A DNA stretch of 64,000 nucleotides, taken from contig JAEINQ010000006.1 of the NCBI GenBank assembly GCA_016342285.1, positions 62,001 through 126,000 of the forward strand. Reading direction: 5' to 3'. Made by a program: the position numbers and the translations under genes. This stretch comes from Desulfobacterales bacterium. Lineage in GTDB: Bacteria > Desulfobacterota > Desulfobacteria > Desulfobacterales > JAEINQ01. The notes under the pieces are model-generated. The model did not search any database. It worked only from the letters and a program-made list of their open reading frames with translations, and was not told where the DNA came from. Positions 28,878-39,228 of the stretch are shown piece by piece; within the stretch, counting starts at the first letter, position 1; each line of letters starts with the position of its first letter.

Positions 28878-30071
28878 ATGAAACGCACAAGGTCATTGAA
28901 TCGAATGGTTGCCGCATCTCTGGCCGTCACCTGGCTCCTGGGCTGTTCGGCCTCGGATGCGGTCCGACTCACCCGGGCAGCTGTCACCGGGGACGCAACC
29001 GCGGCCCGGCAGGTGGCCGTGGAAAAAGCGACCCGGTATGCCACCCGCCCCGACACCCTGAAGCGGGATATCGAACGATTCCACAACCAGTTCGCCGCCA
29101 TTATCGAAGCGTTCCGCAAAGGGGTGCGGGGCCGGTGGGGGGACAAAGAGAGTCGGGAACCGGAGCAAAAAAAATATGTCAAGTATACCCAGAACTACCT
29201 GTCCCGCGCTTCAGTGGATTTTGACCGCGGTGTGGTGACCGTGGAGACGCTGGACGGCCAGAACCCGGAAAAGAGCCTGAAGGCCGCCGTGGTGACCACC
29301 CTGCTCACCCCCAATGACCCCCGGGCCGTGGACTTGTATACGGCCGGCACCGTAACGCTGGGAGGGGAACCGTTTCTGCTGGGGGAAGTTCTCGACCATG
29401 AAGGGCAACCGATCCGCTGGACCTGGCGGGCCGAACGGTTTGCCGATCATCTGATCGGCACCCGGATGGAAAGTCGCGCCATCACGGTCGGTGGCAAGGC
29501 ACAGTCAGTTCACGGGGTCAGCCTGGCCATGGTCCGGGACCACCTGACTGTGCGGGCAAAAAAATACCGCACTGCCGTGGACCGTTTCGCCACCCAATAC
29601 AAGGTGAGCCGGAACCTGATCTATGCCATCATGAAGACCGAGAGCGATTTCAATCCCTTTGCCGTTAGCCCGGCGCCGGCCTTTGGGCTCATGCAAATCG
29701 TGCCGGATACCGCCGGCAGCGACGTGAACCGGCTGTTGCACCGTTCCGGCGTTCCAGACCGCAACACCCTGTTCGACCCGGAAGAAAACATCCGCTACGG
29801 CACCGCCTACCTTCACCTGCTCACGGACCGTTACCTGGCCGGCATCGAAAACCCCGTCTCAAGGCAATACTGCGTCATCACCGCCTACAACGCCGGCGCC
29901 GGCAACGTGCTGAAAACTTTCCACCAGGATCGCGAGAAGGCCACATCACGCATCAACGCCCTGGCCCCGCTCACCGTTTTCAACACCCTCCACAAGCGCC
30001 TTCCCGTGGCCGAGGGCCGACGCTACCTGGCCAAGGTGACCGATGCCCAGAAGGCGTTTGTTAATTTTTGA
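28878..30071 (+). CDS. MltC-like lipoprotein lytic murein transglycosylase
   Basis: Lipobox VTWLLGCSAS; IYAIMKTESDFNPFAVSPAPAFGLMQIVPDTAG and AYNAGAGNVLKTF SLT motifs with MltC-like N-terminal domain. Confidence 0.88.
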   Translation: MKRTRSLNRMVAASLAVTWLLGCSASDAVRLTRAAVTGDATAARQVAVEKATRYATRPDTLKRDIERFHNQFAAIIEAFRKGVRGRWGDKESREPEQKKYVKYTQNYLSRASVDFDRGVVTVETLDGQNPEKSLKAAVVTTLLTPNDPRAVDLYTAGTVTLGGEPFLLGEVLDHEGQPIRWTWRAERFADHLIGTRMESRAITVGGKAQSVHGVSLAMVRDHLTVRAKKYRTAVDRFATQYKVSRNLIYAIMKTESDFNPFAVSPAPAFGLMQIVPDTAGSDVNRLLHRSGVPDRNTLFDPEENIRYGTAYLHLLTDRYLAGIENPVSRQYCVITAYNAGAGNVLKTFHQDREKATSRINALAPLTVFNTLHKRLPVAEGRRYLAKVTDAQKAFVNF

Positions 30072-30150
30072 TCATCTCCCGAATCTCAATACCCCCAAAG
30101 CAGCTTAGGGGTCAGGCGAACAGCGAATCACGAAAGGTCCAGCGGCTTAT

Positions 30151-31212
30151 TCAGCCGACCACGGTCTTGACGGTCTCGGTGGAACTCATGGCCCTGACCA
30201 TGGCGCTGTAGCCCATACGAAAGGTCAGAACCGAACCGACGGAAAAGGCGGTGGCGGCATCGGTCACATCGCAGATGGTATAGTTGGAGGTGGCCCCGAT
30301 AACGCGCACGCCGGCTTCAAGGGGGGTCAGATCGTAGGCATCGACGTCAACCATGCCAAAATTCATCAGGACCAGATGGCGGTCTCCGGCATTTTCGAAA
30401 ACCACCTGTCTCCCAAAGGCATCGGTGCCGGTCTGGCCCTCCGGCAGGGACGGTTTGAGACCCGATTCCAGAATTTCGCCGCAAAAGCAAAAGGCATCCT
30501 GATGCAGGCCGTCGATGGCGGTACGGGTGGGCGGCATCTCGCCGACCCAGACGGCCGCACCAATGCGAAGTTGGGTGATGCCGGCCGGCACCCGTCCCTG
30601 GCGGACCAGGTCCAAAAGCATGGTCCCGCTGCCAACGGAAAGCACATCAAGGGCCAGCCCCGTATCGTTTCTCACCCCAAGGGCTGTGGCCACCAGACGC
30701 TCCAGGTCCGCCAGGCCAGCACGATAGCCGCCGTAGCACCCCACGCTGGCCCCCAGGCCGACCAGGCAAACATGGGGGATTTGAGCCACCTCGCGGACCA
30801 TTTCAGATACGGCAACCGGCAGGGCGCCTTCCCGGCGATTGCCCACGTCAATCATGAAAATCAGGTCATGGGTAATTCCCAGCGATCCGGCCGCTTTGCC
30901 AAGCCATCGGGCATGGGCCGGGTGGGAGATCAGGGTGGTATGGGCCGAACGGACTGTTTCCCCAGCCTGTTGGGCGCCGGAAATTTGGACCCGCATCACT
31001 TTTCCGGAGAAGGCCCGGCGCAAGCGGGCCAGATTGGCGGGGCGAACGTCGCCGAGAACCTCGTCGGTATGGACGGTCAGGTCGGAAAGAATCGGATCGT
31101 AGGCCTGACAGCCCTTGGTGATCCAGACCGGCTGGAGGCCCGCCTGTCGGCAAAAGCCGCGGATGGTGGCGAGGTTCTCTCGTATTTTCTCCAGGTGGAC
31201 GAGAACTTCCAT
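30151..31212 (-). CDS. Alanine/ornithine racemase-like PLP enzyme
   Basis: MEVLVHLEKIRENLATIRGFCRQAGLQPVWITKGCQAYDPIL; RIGAAVWVGE... typical of fold-type III racemases. Confidence 0.8.
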   Translation of the reverse strand: MEVLVHLEKIRENLATIRGFCRQAGLQPVWITKGCQAYDPILSDLTVHTDEVLGDVRPANLARLRRAFSGKVMRVQISGAQQAGETVRSAHTTLISHPAHARWLGKAAGSLGITHDLIFMIDVGNRREGALPVAVSEMVREVAQIPHVCLVGLGASVGCYGGYRAGLADLERLVATALGVRNDTGLALDVLSVGSGTMLLDLVRQGRVPAGITQLRIGAAVWVGEMPPTRTAIDGLHQDAFCFCGEILESGLKPSLPEGQTGTDAFGRQVVFENAGDRHLVLMNFGMVDVDAYDLTPLEAGVRVIGATSNYTICDVTDAATAFSVGSVLTFRMGYSAMVRAMSSTETVKTVVG

Positions 31213-31231
31213 AGGTAATCTCCGGCGGGGA

Positions 31232-31490
31232 AGTGAGGCCCCACCCGCTGAGCGGGTGGCCTCAGCCAAGCCCCCCAGAGGGCGGCTCAATATCCAATAC
31301 TCAATTCTCAATGTTCAAGGAAAGTATTCTGCCTCTTTTAGCCTTTTAACAATTGGCAGAGCGTAGCGATTCCACACTTGAGCATTGGACATTGAGCATT
31401 GAAAATTGAAAATTCACTTAGACCTTCTCGCACAGGGGCGGGTGAACTTTTCCAGGTCCACCAATAAAGGTGGTGGCTTAACGACAGCGT
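31232..31490 (+). repeat. Composite intergenic repeat with hairpin modules (copy 1)
   Basis: ccacccgctgagcgggtgg ... ctcaattctcaatgttcaaggaaagtattctgcc ... cacttgagcattggacattgagcattg ... ccaccaataaaggtggtggcttaa. Confidence 0.8.
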
Positions 31491-31525
31491 TAAATCCTTG
31501 AAGCCGATTCCCTTCGTCGGCGGTT

Positions 31526-34030
31526 TCACCCCATCGAAGCAGACCGGGCCCGCCGCGAGAGGAGAAAAAATAACAAGGTGCCGACGAGGTAAATCATGCC
31601 CAGGCTGCTGATGGCCGATGTCAGCCCCACAGCCGTGATCATACCGCCAACGATAATGGGTCCGTTGATGTTGCCGATCCGTTCCAGGGAGTTGAAGGTG
31701 CCCATGGATTTGCCAACCCCGACGGCCTGAACCGTCGGCGACTCGCTGATGAAAGAAATCCGGGCGCCGTAGCTCATCCCGCCGGAAATACTGAACAGCA
31801 CCAGGATCAGGACGAACATGGGAATGGAGTTGAGGTAGTAGACGCTGAGCAGGGCCAGACCGCCAAGTATGCCGCCGGCCACCACGGGAATGCGCTTGTT
31901 GGCAGCACGGTCCACCCAGCGGCTGATCATGGGGGCCACGTATACCATGCACAAACCGTAGGGCATCATCAACCGCGCGATGTTGCCCTGCCCCACCCCC
32001 AGGTCCGTCAGAAAGAGCGGACTGGCAAAGTAGAGAAACCCCACCAGGCACAGGGAGGACGGAATGGCGCTCAAGAGCAGGCCGCCCATGAAATCAACAC
32101 TGGTAAAGAGCTTGAAGATGCCCGGTCCGGCCTGGCCCGAAACCGCCGTGGCCGGAGCTTCGGATTTCCCGGCATCCCCGGTCTTTCGCAGAAAGATCAG
32201 GACAAAAATCATGGAAATGAAGATCAGGACGCTGCCCACAAAAAAGACGCCCCGAAAACCGATCTTTTCCGCCAACATACCGCCCACGGCGGTGCTGGAA
32301 ATGAACCCGGAGAAAAAACCGGCTTCCAGTCCGGCCACCGCGGCGGAACGCTGACCGATGGGGCTCAGGCTGATGACGACGGTCTGGGTGGACATCAGGG
32401 CCAGGCCGTAGCCGAAACCGACCAGACCGCGGCACAGAATCAGTTCCATGGTGCTCTGGGCCATGCCGCAGGCAACCATGCCCATACCCGTGATCAGGAC
32501 GCCGGTCAGAAACGGGCCCAGCCAGCCGCGCCGGTCCAGCCAGTACCCGCCCAGCACCAGGCTGACGGCCACGGCCAGCATCTCCGCGGAAATGGGAAGC
32601 CCCATGGCAATTTCCCGGGAAAGCCCAAAAAAGCCCGTGAAAAGGGAATTGGCATAGATGGGCAGAAAAGACATGGAGAGCGCCATGGCAAATGCGTAGA
32701 GGAACGCGGCAGTGCGGACCGAACTGCTCACCGGTACCGTTGCGGTGCCGTTGGTTTTCTTCTTGTAATGGCCGATGGTCTGGTCCATGGGCACGGTCGG
32801 GGCATCCCCTGTGGCCAAAATGGCCACCAGAAAAAAGACGAATTCAAAGGCGATAAGAAGGGAAACCACCGCCACGGTGCCCGAGTCCATCACCAGATCG
32901 CGAATGGTCTTGGCGACCACCGCGTCGGAGATGTTCAAATGGATATATCCTTCGGTCGTTTTTCTGCCGGCAACCGGAAGGACAATGCGGTTGGCATCCA
33001 GGTCCGGGTTTCCGGGATCCGGTGCATGGACCTGGAATCGTGATCGGCTCACATCGACATCGGAAGCCACCCGGTAAAGCGGTCCGCCGTTGGCATCGAC
33101 AATGGTCACGTCAGACAGGGCGGGAATGTTGTCCAGGACTTCCTTGAGCAGTCCGTCGATCTTGATGAGTTTGTTGACGGGAATGCCCAGGTTGAGCAGG
33201 TACTGGATGTCCGACTGAAGAAGCCCTCCCAGGGTCCGGCACTTGTCCTGAATGTTGCCGAAATAACGATCCCGGAATTCCTGAACATTGTAATAGGAAA
33301 AACCGATCTGGGAAAGGATCAGCACCAGGGAGGTGAGCAGCAGTGCCCGTGTCTTTAAGGGGATACCGTAAATGCGGCTTTTTTTTCTCTTGGTGGGCAT
33401 AACCACCAGGCCGACGAAAAAGAAGATCACGGCCGAGGCGCCGCTGGCAACGGCCAGGAGTTTGCCGCTGGTGGCGATCATCGCCTTGATCTTATCCTGT
33501 ATCAGGGTCTCGGGCAGGACGATCTCCAGGAATCCCTGAAAGGTCTTGTTCCTGAATCCACCGCCGTACAGGGGGAAAAGGAGCCGGTACTTGTCCTTGA
33601 CCTGCCGGACGGTCTCCTGCTCACCGATGTCCTTTTCCAGGGTCAGGCTGTCCTGCTGGGCCAGGTTCAGGGCATGAAAAGCAAAGAGCGGCGTTCGATC
33701 CTCCGAGCAGATGAAGATTTCCGATATCTCCGGATTGGCGGTCCTGAATTCATTGAGCAGTTTCGGCATGCCGGTAAACTTGGGCAGGGTCTTGCCAAAT
33801 TTAAGCGACCGTTCGATTTTTCGAACGTAATACCGGCCGATGACGCTGTATTCTGACAGCAACGACTTGGAATAGATCTTTTCCAGGGTCAGCACCGACA
33901 GGGCCGCGTTGAGCAGCAGGGCAAAAACAAGGGTGCCGGTGACAAAGATGGTGATCCGAAGAGGGACGGATGCGAGTCGGGACCGGCTACGTGAGGTGTC
34001 GGATAGGGCGCTTGGCGCGGGACGGTTCAT
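31526..34030 (-). CDS. MFS transporter with N-terminal extracytoplasmic sensor-like regions
   Basis: N-terminal TM plus periplasmic segment (YSVIGRYYVRKIERSLKFGKTL...), second TM plus periplasmic segment (RDRYFGNIQDKCRTLGGLLQSDIQYLLNLG...ALSDVTIVDANGGPLYRV), then a ~12-TM MFS domain. Confidence 0.85.
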   Translation of the reverse strand: MNRPAPSALSDTSRSRSRLASVPLRITIFVTGTLVFALLLNAALSVLTLEKIYSKSLLSEYSVIGRYYVRKIERSLKFGKTLPKFTGMPKLLNEFRTANPEISEIFICSEDRTPLFAFHALNLAQQDSLTLEKDIGEQETVRQVKDKYRLLFPLYGGGFRNKTFQGFLEIVLPETLIQDKIKAMIATSGKLLAVASGASAVIFFFVGLVVMPTKRKKSRIYGIPLKTRALLLTSLVLILSQIGFSYYNVQEFRDRYFGNIQDKCRTLGGLLQSDIQYLLNLGIPVNKLIKIDGLLKEVLDNIPALSDVTIVDANGGPLYRVASDVDVSRSRFQVHAPDPGNPDLDANRIVLPVAGRKTTEGYIHLNISDAVVAKTIRDLVMDSGTVAVVSLLIAFEFVFFLVAILATGDAPTVPMDQTIGHYKKKTNGTATVPVSSSVRTAAFLYAFAMALSMSFLPIYANSLFTGFFGLSREIAMGLPISAEMLAVAVSLVLGGYWLDRRGWLGPFLTGVLITGMGMVACGMAQSTMELILCRGLVGFGYGLALMSTQTVVISLSPIGQRSAAVAGLEAGFFSGFISSTAVGGMLAEKIGFRGVFFVGSVLIFISMIFVLIFLRKTGDAGKSEAPATAVSGQAGPGIFKLFTSVDFMGGLLLSAIPSSLCLVGFLYFASPLFLTDLGVGQGNIARLMMPYGLCMVYVAPMISRWVDRAANKRIPVVAGGILGGLALLSVYYLNSIPMFVLILVLFSISGGMSYGARISFISESPTVQAVGVGKSMGTFNSLERIGNINGPIIVGGMITAVGLTSAISSLGMIYLVGTLLFFLLSRRARSASMG

Positions 34031-34087
34031 GGGTGCGAAGGCTATGTGTCCTGTCTATCGGTTCGTATCAGAAGTCCTGTCAACCCG

Positions 34088-34912
34088 TCAGCGCCGGGAA
34101 CAGACGTAAAAATCGAACGGCAACGGTTCCCCATCGAGTCGATCGAGGATTTCGATCTCCTTAAATCCGCACCGGCTCAACTCGGCGGTCAGGTCCTCCC
34201 GATACAGGGCACGGTAAACCATTTGCCGGCAGGCCACGTCCCATCCGCCATCGTTTTCCTTGAGAAAAAAGACGTTGAAACGGACAAGGCCGTTCTCCAG
34301 GTAATCCCATACATCGAAGACGATCACCCGCCGCCCGTCGACCTCATGGAGGTGCCGGGGGTTAAACCGGGTCTTTTGCGCCAGGATCCGCTCAAAGTTG
34401 CGGATACTGATCACACAAATCCCCGATGGTTCGATCCGGCGGGCCATCTGGCCCAGCGCGGCACGGACGTCTTCCGGTGTCAACAGGGCCGGCAGGGAAT
34501 TGTCGCAACTGATGACGGCATCAAAGGTTTTCGACACCGTCTGGTCAAGGTGCCGCAGGTCGGCCTTCGCAAATTCGATATCCAGGTTAAACCGGGCGGC
34601 CTCTTGCCTGGCCCGCTGAACCGATTTCCCGCTGATATCCGTGCCGGTGACCCGGTACCCCAACAGTCCGAGGCCGATGCTCTGGGTGCCGATACCGCAG
34701 GTGCAGTCCAGAACGGTCTGGACGGGACTGCCGGCATAGCGGCGAAAGAGGGCATCGAGTTGCCGCCCCTGGCTTTTCAGATCTTCTTTCCAGTCGCCCA
34801 GCAGCAGATCGTATTCATCGGCGAGCTGGTCGAACAGCGCCTCCTGGTTGACGTTCCCTATATCGGTCATAATCTTCCGGAACTTTAGCCGGCTGCTAAA
34901 AAACGATTGCAC
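34088..34912 (-). CDS. Class I SAM-dependent methyltransferase
   Basis: VLDCTCGIGTQSIGLGLLGYRVTGTDIS motif I. Confidence 0.88.
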   Translation of the reverse strand: MQSFFSSRLKFRKIMTDIGNVNQEALFDQLADEYDLLLGDWKEDLKSQGRQLDALFRRYAGSPVQTVLDCTCGIGTQSIGLGLLGYRVTGTDISGKSVQRARQEAARFNLDIEFAKADLRHLDQTVSKTFDAVISCDNSLPALLTPEDVRAALGQMARRIEPSGICVISIRNFERILAQKTRFNPRHLHEVDGRRVIVFDVWDYLENGLVRFNVFFLKENDGGWDVACRQMVYRALYREDLTAELSRCGFKEIEILDRLDGEPLPFDFYVCSRR

Positions 34913-34980
34913 TCATGACGTTTTTCAACACCCTGTTAGGGGTCACCGTCGCAGGGGCTTGAATCGGCCCTGGGACAGCA

Positions 34981-36120
34981 TCAATCGGTGAAAATTTCGT
35001 CCGCGGCCCCAAGGATGTCCACCGGGGGATCAAACCCGATCTGCTGGGCTGTCTTGAGATTGATGGCGATCTTGGCCGGGTCCTCAAACAGAATCGGCAG
35101 ATCGCGCGGCTTGGCACCGTTTAGAATCTGGGCAATCTTACGGGCGTGGTATTCCGCCACATATTTAAAGCCGCTGGTGGCGATGCTCAACAAGACACCA
35201 TCGCGCACCTCGGCCGAGCCGGTCTGGGAAAAAGTCGGAATGCCTTTCTGGTTGAGCACCTCGACCACCTTGGGCAACGACTCGTTGTGCAGCCCGAGCT
35301 GTTGGGTCAGGTAGAAGGCGTCGATGTCCGGCGTCATCTTCCGGATCGTGTCCAGCAGCCATTTCTCGGCCTCCGGCTTGGATTTGAAGTAGCCGGGATG
35401 GGATTTTTTGATGATCTCGAACCCTCTCTCGGCGGCAATCTTTTCCACATCGGCGATGGCCGCATAACTCTTGCCTTCAACGGTATCTTCAAAGGCCATG
35501 CCGAGCTTTCCGAAGCCGATAATGTCGTGGAACATGCGCATCTGGCGCTGGTAGCGCAAGGGATCGACCCGGGCCGTCAGGTTGTTCCGGCCCGAATCTT
35601 CATTGGAATCGACGATCTTGGCACCCAGGGAGTCGGAGACGTCCATGACCACCGCCGGCACCCTCATCTCCGGCGGCATGTTCTTCATATCCTGTCCGGC
35701 CCAGGTTCCCATGGCAAAGACCAAGTCAAAGTCCGACCGTTTAAGGATCTGCTGCTTGTTGTGCAGCCGTTTTTCGTCCTTCCAGTCGCCGTCGTAGAAT
35801 CCGTCTTCGGGAAACTCCAGGTAATTACTCCAGCTGGGATTTTTGGCCAGATAGGCGTACAACCCCTGGGCCGAGGTGGCTTCGGAGGACGGAATCTGGA
35901 TATTTTCCATCCACCCCAGGCGGCGAAGCTGGGTAATCACGGCCAGAAAGACCGTGTCGTACTCGAAATACGGCCCGCCCTGAAGGTAGATGACGCGAAA
36001 TTTCTTGCCGTTGGCTTTTCTCTTGGGGGTCACCGGGAAATCCTTGGCCATGGCAGCGGTAAAAACCGACAAGGCCATCACAACAGCAAGAAAAAGAGAA
36101 ATCAGGGGCAATCTTTTCAT
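34981..36120 (-). CDS. ABC transporter substrate-binding protein (DUF534/TrpX-like)
   Basis: Signal peptide MKRLPLISLFLAVVMALSVFTAAMA; two-domain periplasmic-binding layout. Confidence 0.75.
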   Translation of the reverse strand: MKRLPLISLFLAVVMALSVFTAAMAKDFPVTPKRKANGKKFRVIYLQGGPYFEYDTVFLAVITQLRRLGWMENIQIPSSEATSAQGLYAYLAKNPSWSNYLEFPEDGFYDGDWKDEKRLHNKQQILKRSDFDLVFAMGTWAGQDMKNMPPEMRVPAVVMDVSDSLGAKIVDSNEDSGRNNLTARVDPLRYQRQMRMFHDIIGFGKLGMAFEDTVEGKSYAAIADVEKIAAERGFEIIKKSHPGYFKSKPEAEKWLLDTIRKMTPDIDAFYLTQQLGLHNESLPKVVEVLNQKGIPTFSQTGSAEVRDGVLLSIATSGFKYVAEYHARKIAQILNGAKPRDLPILFEDPAKIAINLKTAQQIGFDPPVDILGAADEIFTD

Positions 36121-36347
36121 GGTAATGGGTCCTCCATATCCACGTTCCGAGTTACTTTGCTGGCGAGCGCCCGCCATCATCCGGTCCGGCCATGCCGGTT
36201 CACGCGGGTTTTGCGATTATGGACATAACCGTCGAACGGGGTCGCCAGATACTTTCTATCAATTTGAAATTAATAGAAGAATTATGCGAATGTGTCAAGG
36301 GAAAAAGCAGGCCCACCCGGTCTCCGCACGCCCTGTTGGGACCGAAA

Positions 36348-38669
36348 TCAATCCTGAAGAGACTTCAGGGCGGCATTGGTGTAGACCAGTCGTTCAGCGA
36401 GCAGGCAGGCGATAAATCGATGGAATTCGGCAGCAATGTCAGGGGCTTCCTTGCGCATCCGGCCAAGGGCGTCGCCGGACAGGCAGTAGACCGTGGTAGG
36501 CCGGTCCGCAACCACCGATGCGGACCTCGGCTCGTCCAGGTAGAGCCCGATCTCGCCGACCACCGTACCGGGCTGCATGGTTCGCAGACGGATCGTCTTG
36601 CCGTCATCGGTTTCCAGCAGCGTCGTCACCTGGCCCGACTCGATGAAAAAGAGCGCATCGGCCGGATCACCCTGCCGCATCAGAAAGGCGCCGGCATCGA
36701 TGGTCTGCTTGACAAGGTAACCCATGAGCCGTTCAGCCAGGTCCGGGTCGGTAAACAGGCGCCTGACCCGCTGGGCCAGCAGGCCGTCAACCGGCAACGC
36801 CTGGGCATGCACCCCGGCCAGGACCGCATCCTCACACCACTCCAGACCCCGATCCAGGTCGGGAAAAAACCGGACCCGGCCTCCGGGGTCATCGACCAGA
36901 CCACCTTTTTCCAACCGCCGGCCAATGGCACCGGAGAGATGGGTTAAAACCAACCGGACCCCGTCGGCCTCAGCCAGTTGACGCATTCGAAGGAAACTGT
37001 ATACCGCCGAAGCGTCCAGGGCCGTCACCCGGTTAAAATCGAACACCGCGTAGCCAAGGGGAGCGCTCCCCCCGTCTCTAACGCGGCAGCGAAACGCTTC
37101 CAGCAGGGTGCTGGCCGTCCCAAAAAAGATAAACCCCTGAAGTTTGAAGACATGGATGGCTTCGCCGTATGCCTTTAGCAATCGATGTTCTTCCTCGCTA
37201 CGGTCCACGTTGCTGCGGTGAACATCCCCGGCCAGGGCATGTTTGATCACGTCAATGCGGCTGTAGTCCACGACAAAAAGCGCCACAGCGGCCACCATCC
37301 CGACCGCCAGACCGGCCATGAACCCCCAGAGCACAATGACCAGCAGAATCAGGACCACGATGCCGTAGTCCATGGGGGAAAGCCGGAAATAGGCATCCCA
37401 CAGCCATTCCCGGAGAAAGGAGAAGCCGAGAAACATCAGCAGGCCGCCGAGAACCGGTTTGGGAAAGAGATGGAGCAGCGCGCTACCGAAGATCAGGGTC
37501 AGGGCGCACAAAGCCGCCGACACCAGCCCTGGAATGCGGCTGCTGTCCGGACTGATCTGGCGACTGAGCACGGTGAAGGTCATGGACTGGTAACCGATGA
37601 TCCCCCCACCTATCCCCGCCAGCAGATTGGCCACGCCGGCTGCCTTGAGCTCACGGTTCAGGTCGATATCCTTGGCCACGGCCAGTTCAAGGGCGCTGGC
37701 CGAAAAGAGCAGATCCACAACGCTGATGACCAGCAGAGCGGGCAGGGCATGAAATATCACCGTCATATGAGGCCATGAGACCATGAGGCCACCGGCGGCA
37801 AAGCCTTGGGGCAGCCAGCCGGTCGAAGCAAACGAAGGGGCCAGCAACCCCCTGGACACGGCATCAACGGTAGAGAGACCCATTAGGGAAAGGAGGCCAT
37901 AAAACAGACCGATGGCCGATACGATCAACACCGGCATGACCATCAGATGGTTATACCGGGCCAGCACCACCAAAAGGACCAGGGCAAAGATCAAACCGGG
38001 TACCCATCGCAGAGCGATCCCGGGTGCCCCCAACAGGGCCAGGTTGGACGTGGCCAGGGGAAGATCGGTCATGACCCGCATGGCCCCCTGAACCAACAGC
38101 CACCCGGTGCCGGCAAGGAACCCGCCAAAAACAGGATAGGGAACAAACCGCACCATGGCACCCAGGCGCAGTTTTCCCAGCAGAAGCAGAACAACGCCGG
38201 TGCACAGGGTGGTGCCGGCAAGGGCGGCCATCACCGTCATACAGAGTCGGCCGGCAGGAACGGCGTCGGCAGCCAGATTCCCGGCCAGGGCCGCGGCCAT
38301 GAGGGCAGTCAGGGCCGCCGGCGCGCTTTGGGGAACCAGGATGGTTCCGGGGAGCGAACCGGTCAGGGCGCCGGCCACGGAGACCACGGCCGCACCCAGT
38401 AAAATCACCCGAATGGCCACGGGAAGAAAAGGGCTCAAAGGGCCTGAAAAAATCAAAGCGGCCAGGGAAAGCGATAGGGTCACGGCCAGGCCGCCCACCA
38501 CAAATCCGGCCGTTACCCGCGACACAATGCTTCCGGAAGGCTGCAACTGGCGAGCATGATCGGTCAAGGGAATCCCCATGAATGTGGGAGAGAAAAAACG
38601 TAAGCGTTCACAGGGCACCGCATCTGTTTTGTTCCCGGGCATTTGAAGACCAATAGAGTACGTCTGCAT
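36348..38669 (-). CDS. SulP family transporter with STAS and cyclic-nucleotide-binding-like domains (start may be ~38580)
   Basis: TM-rich SulP core, GYAVFDFNRVTALDASAVYSF STAS core, C-terminal FLMRQGDPADALFFIESGQVTTLL...GTVVGEIGLYLDEPRSASV cNMP fold. Confidence 0.9.
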   Translation of the reverse strand: MQTYSIGLQMPGNKTDAVPCERLRFFSPTFMGIPLTDHARQLQPSGSIVSRVTAGFVVGGLAVTLSLSLAALIFSGPLSPFLPVAIRVILLGAAVVSVAGALTGSLPGTILVPQSAPAALTALMAAALAGNLAADAVPAGRLCMTVMAALAGTTLCTGVVLLLLGKLRLGAMVRFVPYPVFGGFLAGTGWLLVQGAMRVMTDLPLATSNLALLGAPGIALRWVPGLIFALVLLVVLARYNHLMVMPVLIVSAIGLFYGLLSLMGLSTVDAVSRGLLAPSFASTGWLPQGFAAGGLMVSWPHMTVIFHALPALLVISVVDLLFSASALELAVAKDIDLNRELKAAGVANLLAGIGGGIIGYQSMTFTVLSRQISPDSSRIPGLVSAALCALTLIFGSALLHLFPKPVLGGLLMFLGFSFLREWLWDAYFRLSPMDYGIVVLILLVIVLWGFMAGLAVGMVAAVALFVVDYSRIDVIKHALAGDVHRSNVDRSEEEHRLLKAYGEAIHVFKLQGFIFFGTASTLLEAFRCRVRDGGSAPLGYAVFDFNRVTALDASAVYSFLRMRQLAEADGVRLVLTHLSGAIGRRLEKGGLVDDPGGRVRFFPDLDRGLEWCEDAVLAGVHAQALPVDGLLAQRVRRLFTDPDLAERLMGYLVKQTIDAGAFLMRQGDPADALFFIESGQVTTLLETDDGKTIRLRTMQPGTVVGEIGLYLDEPRSASVVADRPTTVYCLSGDALGRMRKEAPDIAAEFHRFIACLLAERLVYTNAALKSLQD

Positions 38670-38711
38670 GCCCGGCGCCTCGCATCTACGGCACCCTGTA
38701 AACGCTTACCG
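38599..38711. repeat. 113-bp imperfect palindrome
   Basis: cgtaagcgttcacagggcaccg ... cggcaccctgtaaacgcttaccg outer arms; cccgggcat ... atgcccgg inner arms. Confidence 0.85.
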
Positions 38712-38775
38712 TGCAAGGGTTTGGAACTTCTTGATCTTTTCAACCCCGTGAACAGTTACGAAAAAACGAGCGGGC

Positions 38776-39228
38776 TCACGTTCTCAGACGGGCAAAACCG
38801 TAAGTGATCTTATTGATAATGTCCCGCTTGGCTTCGGCAATGCCATCGCGGACCGATTTCATTTCATCGTTGACCATATTTTTTACCGTTTCGACTTCCC
38901 GGCACAACGCTTCGGTTTGCTCGGCCATTTCCGTCACACGGTCGCTGAGATGGGAGAGATCGTCCTTTAACTCCGGCAAGATCGTGGGGTCCTCGCCAGC
39001 CGCGGCTTTTCCTTCGCTCCTGGTCTCGGTTCCGTTGGACTCATTGTCCTCGGGTTCCGGACTTTCCTGCAGGAATATCACCAGTTCCCTGAAGTCTTTG
39101 CGGATACCGCCCAGCTCCTTTTCAACGCATTTCTTAAATCCATCGAGATCTTCCTGAACGGCCGCCATTTCCTCCTTGAAGGCGTCGATGGTTTCCTGGA
39201 CACGACGTTTCTTTTGAAAAAGGGGCAT
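38776..39228 (-). CDS. Hypothetical coiled-coil protein
   Basis: MPLFQKKRRVQETIDAFKEEMAAVQEDLDGFKKCVEKELGGIRKDF... charged heptad-rich sequence. Confidence 0.65.
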   Translation of the reverse strand: MPLFQKKRRVQETIDAFKEEMAAVQEDLDGFKKCVEKELGGIRKDFRELVIFLQESPEPEDNESNGTETRSEGKAAAGEDPTILPELKDDLSHLSDRVTEMAEQTEALCREVETVKNMVNDEMKSVRDGIAEAKRDIINKITYGFARLRT

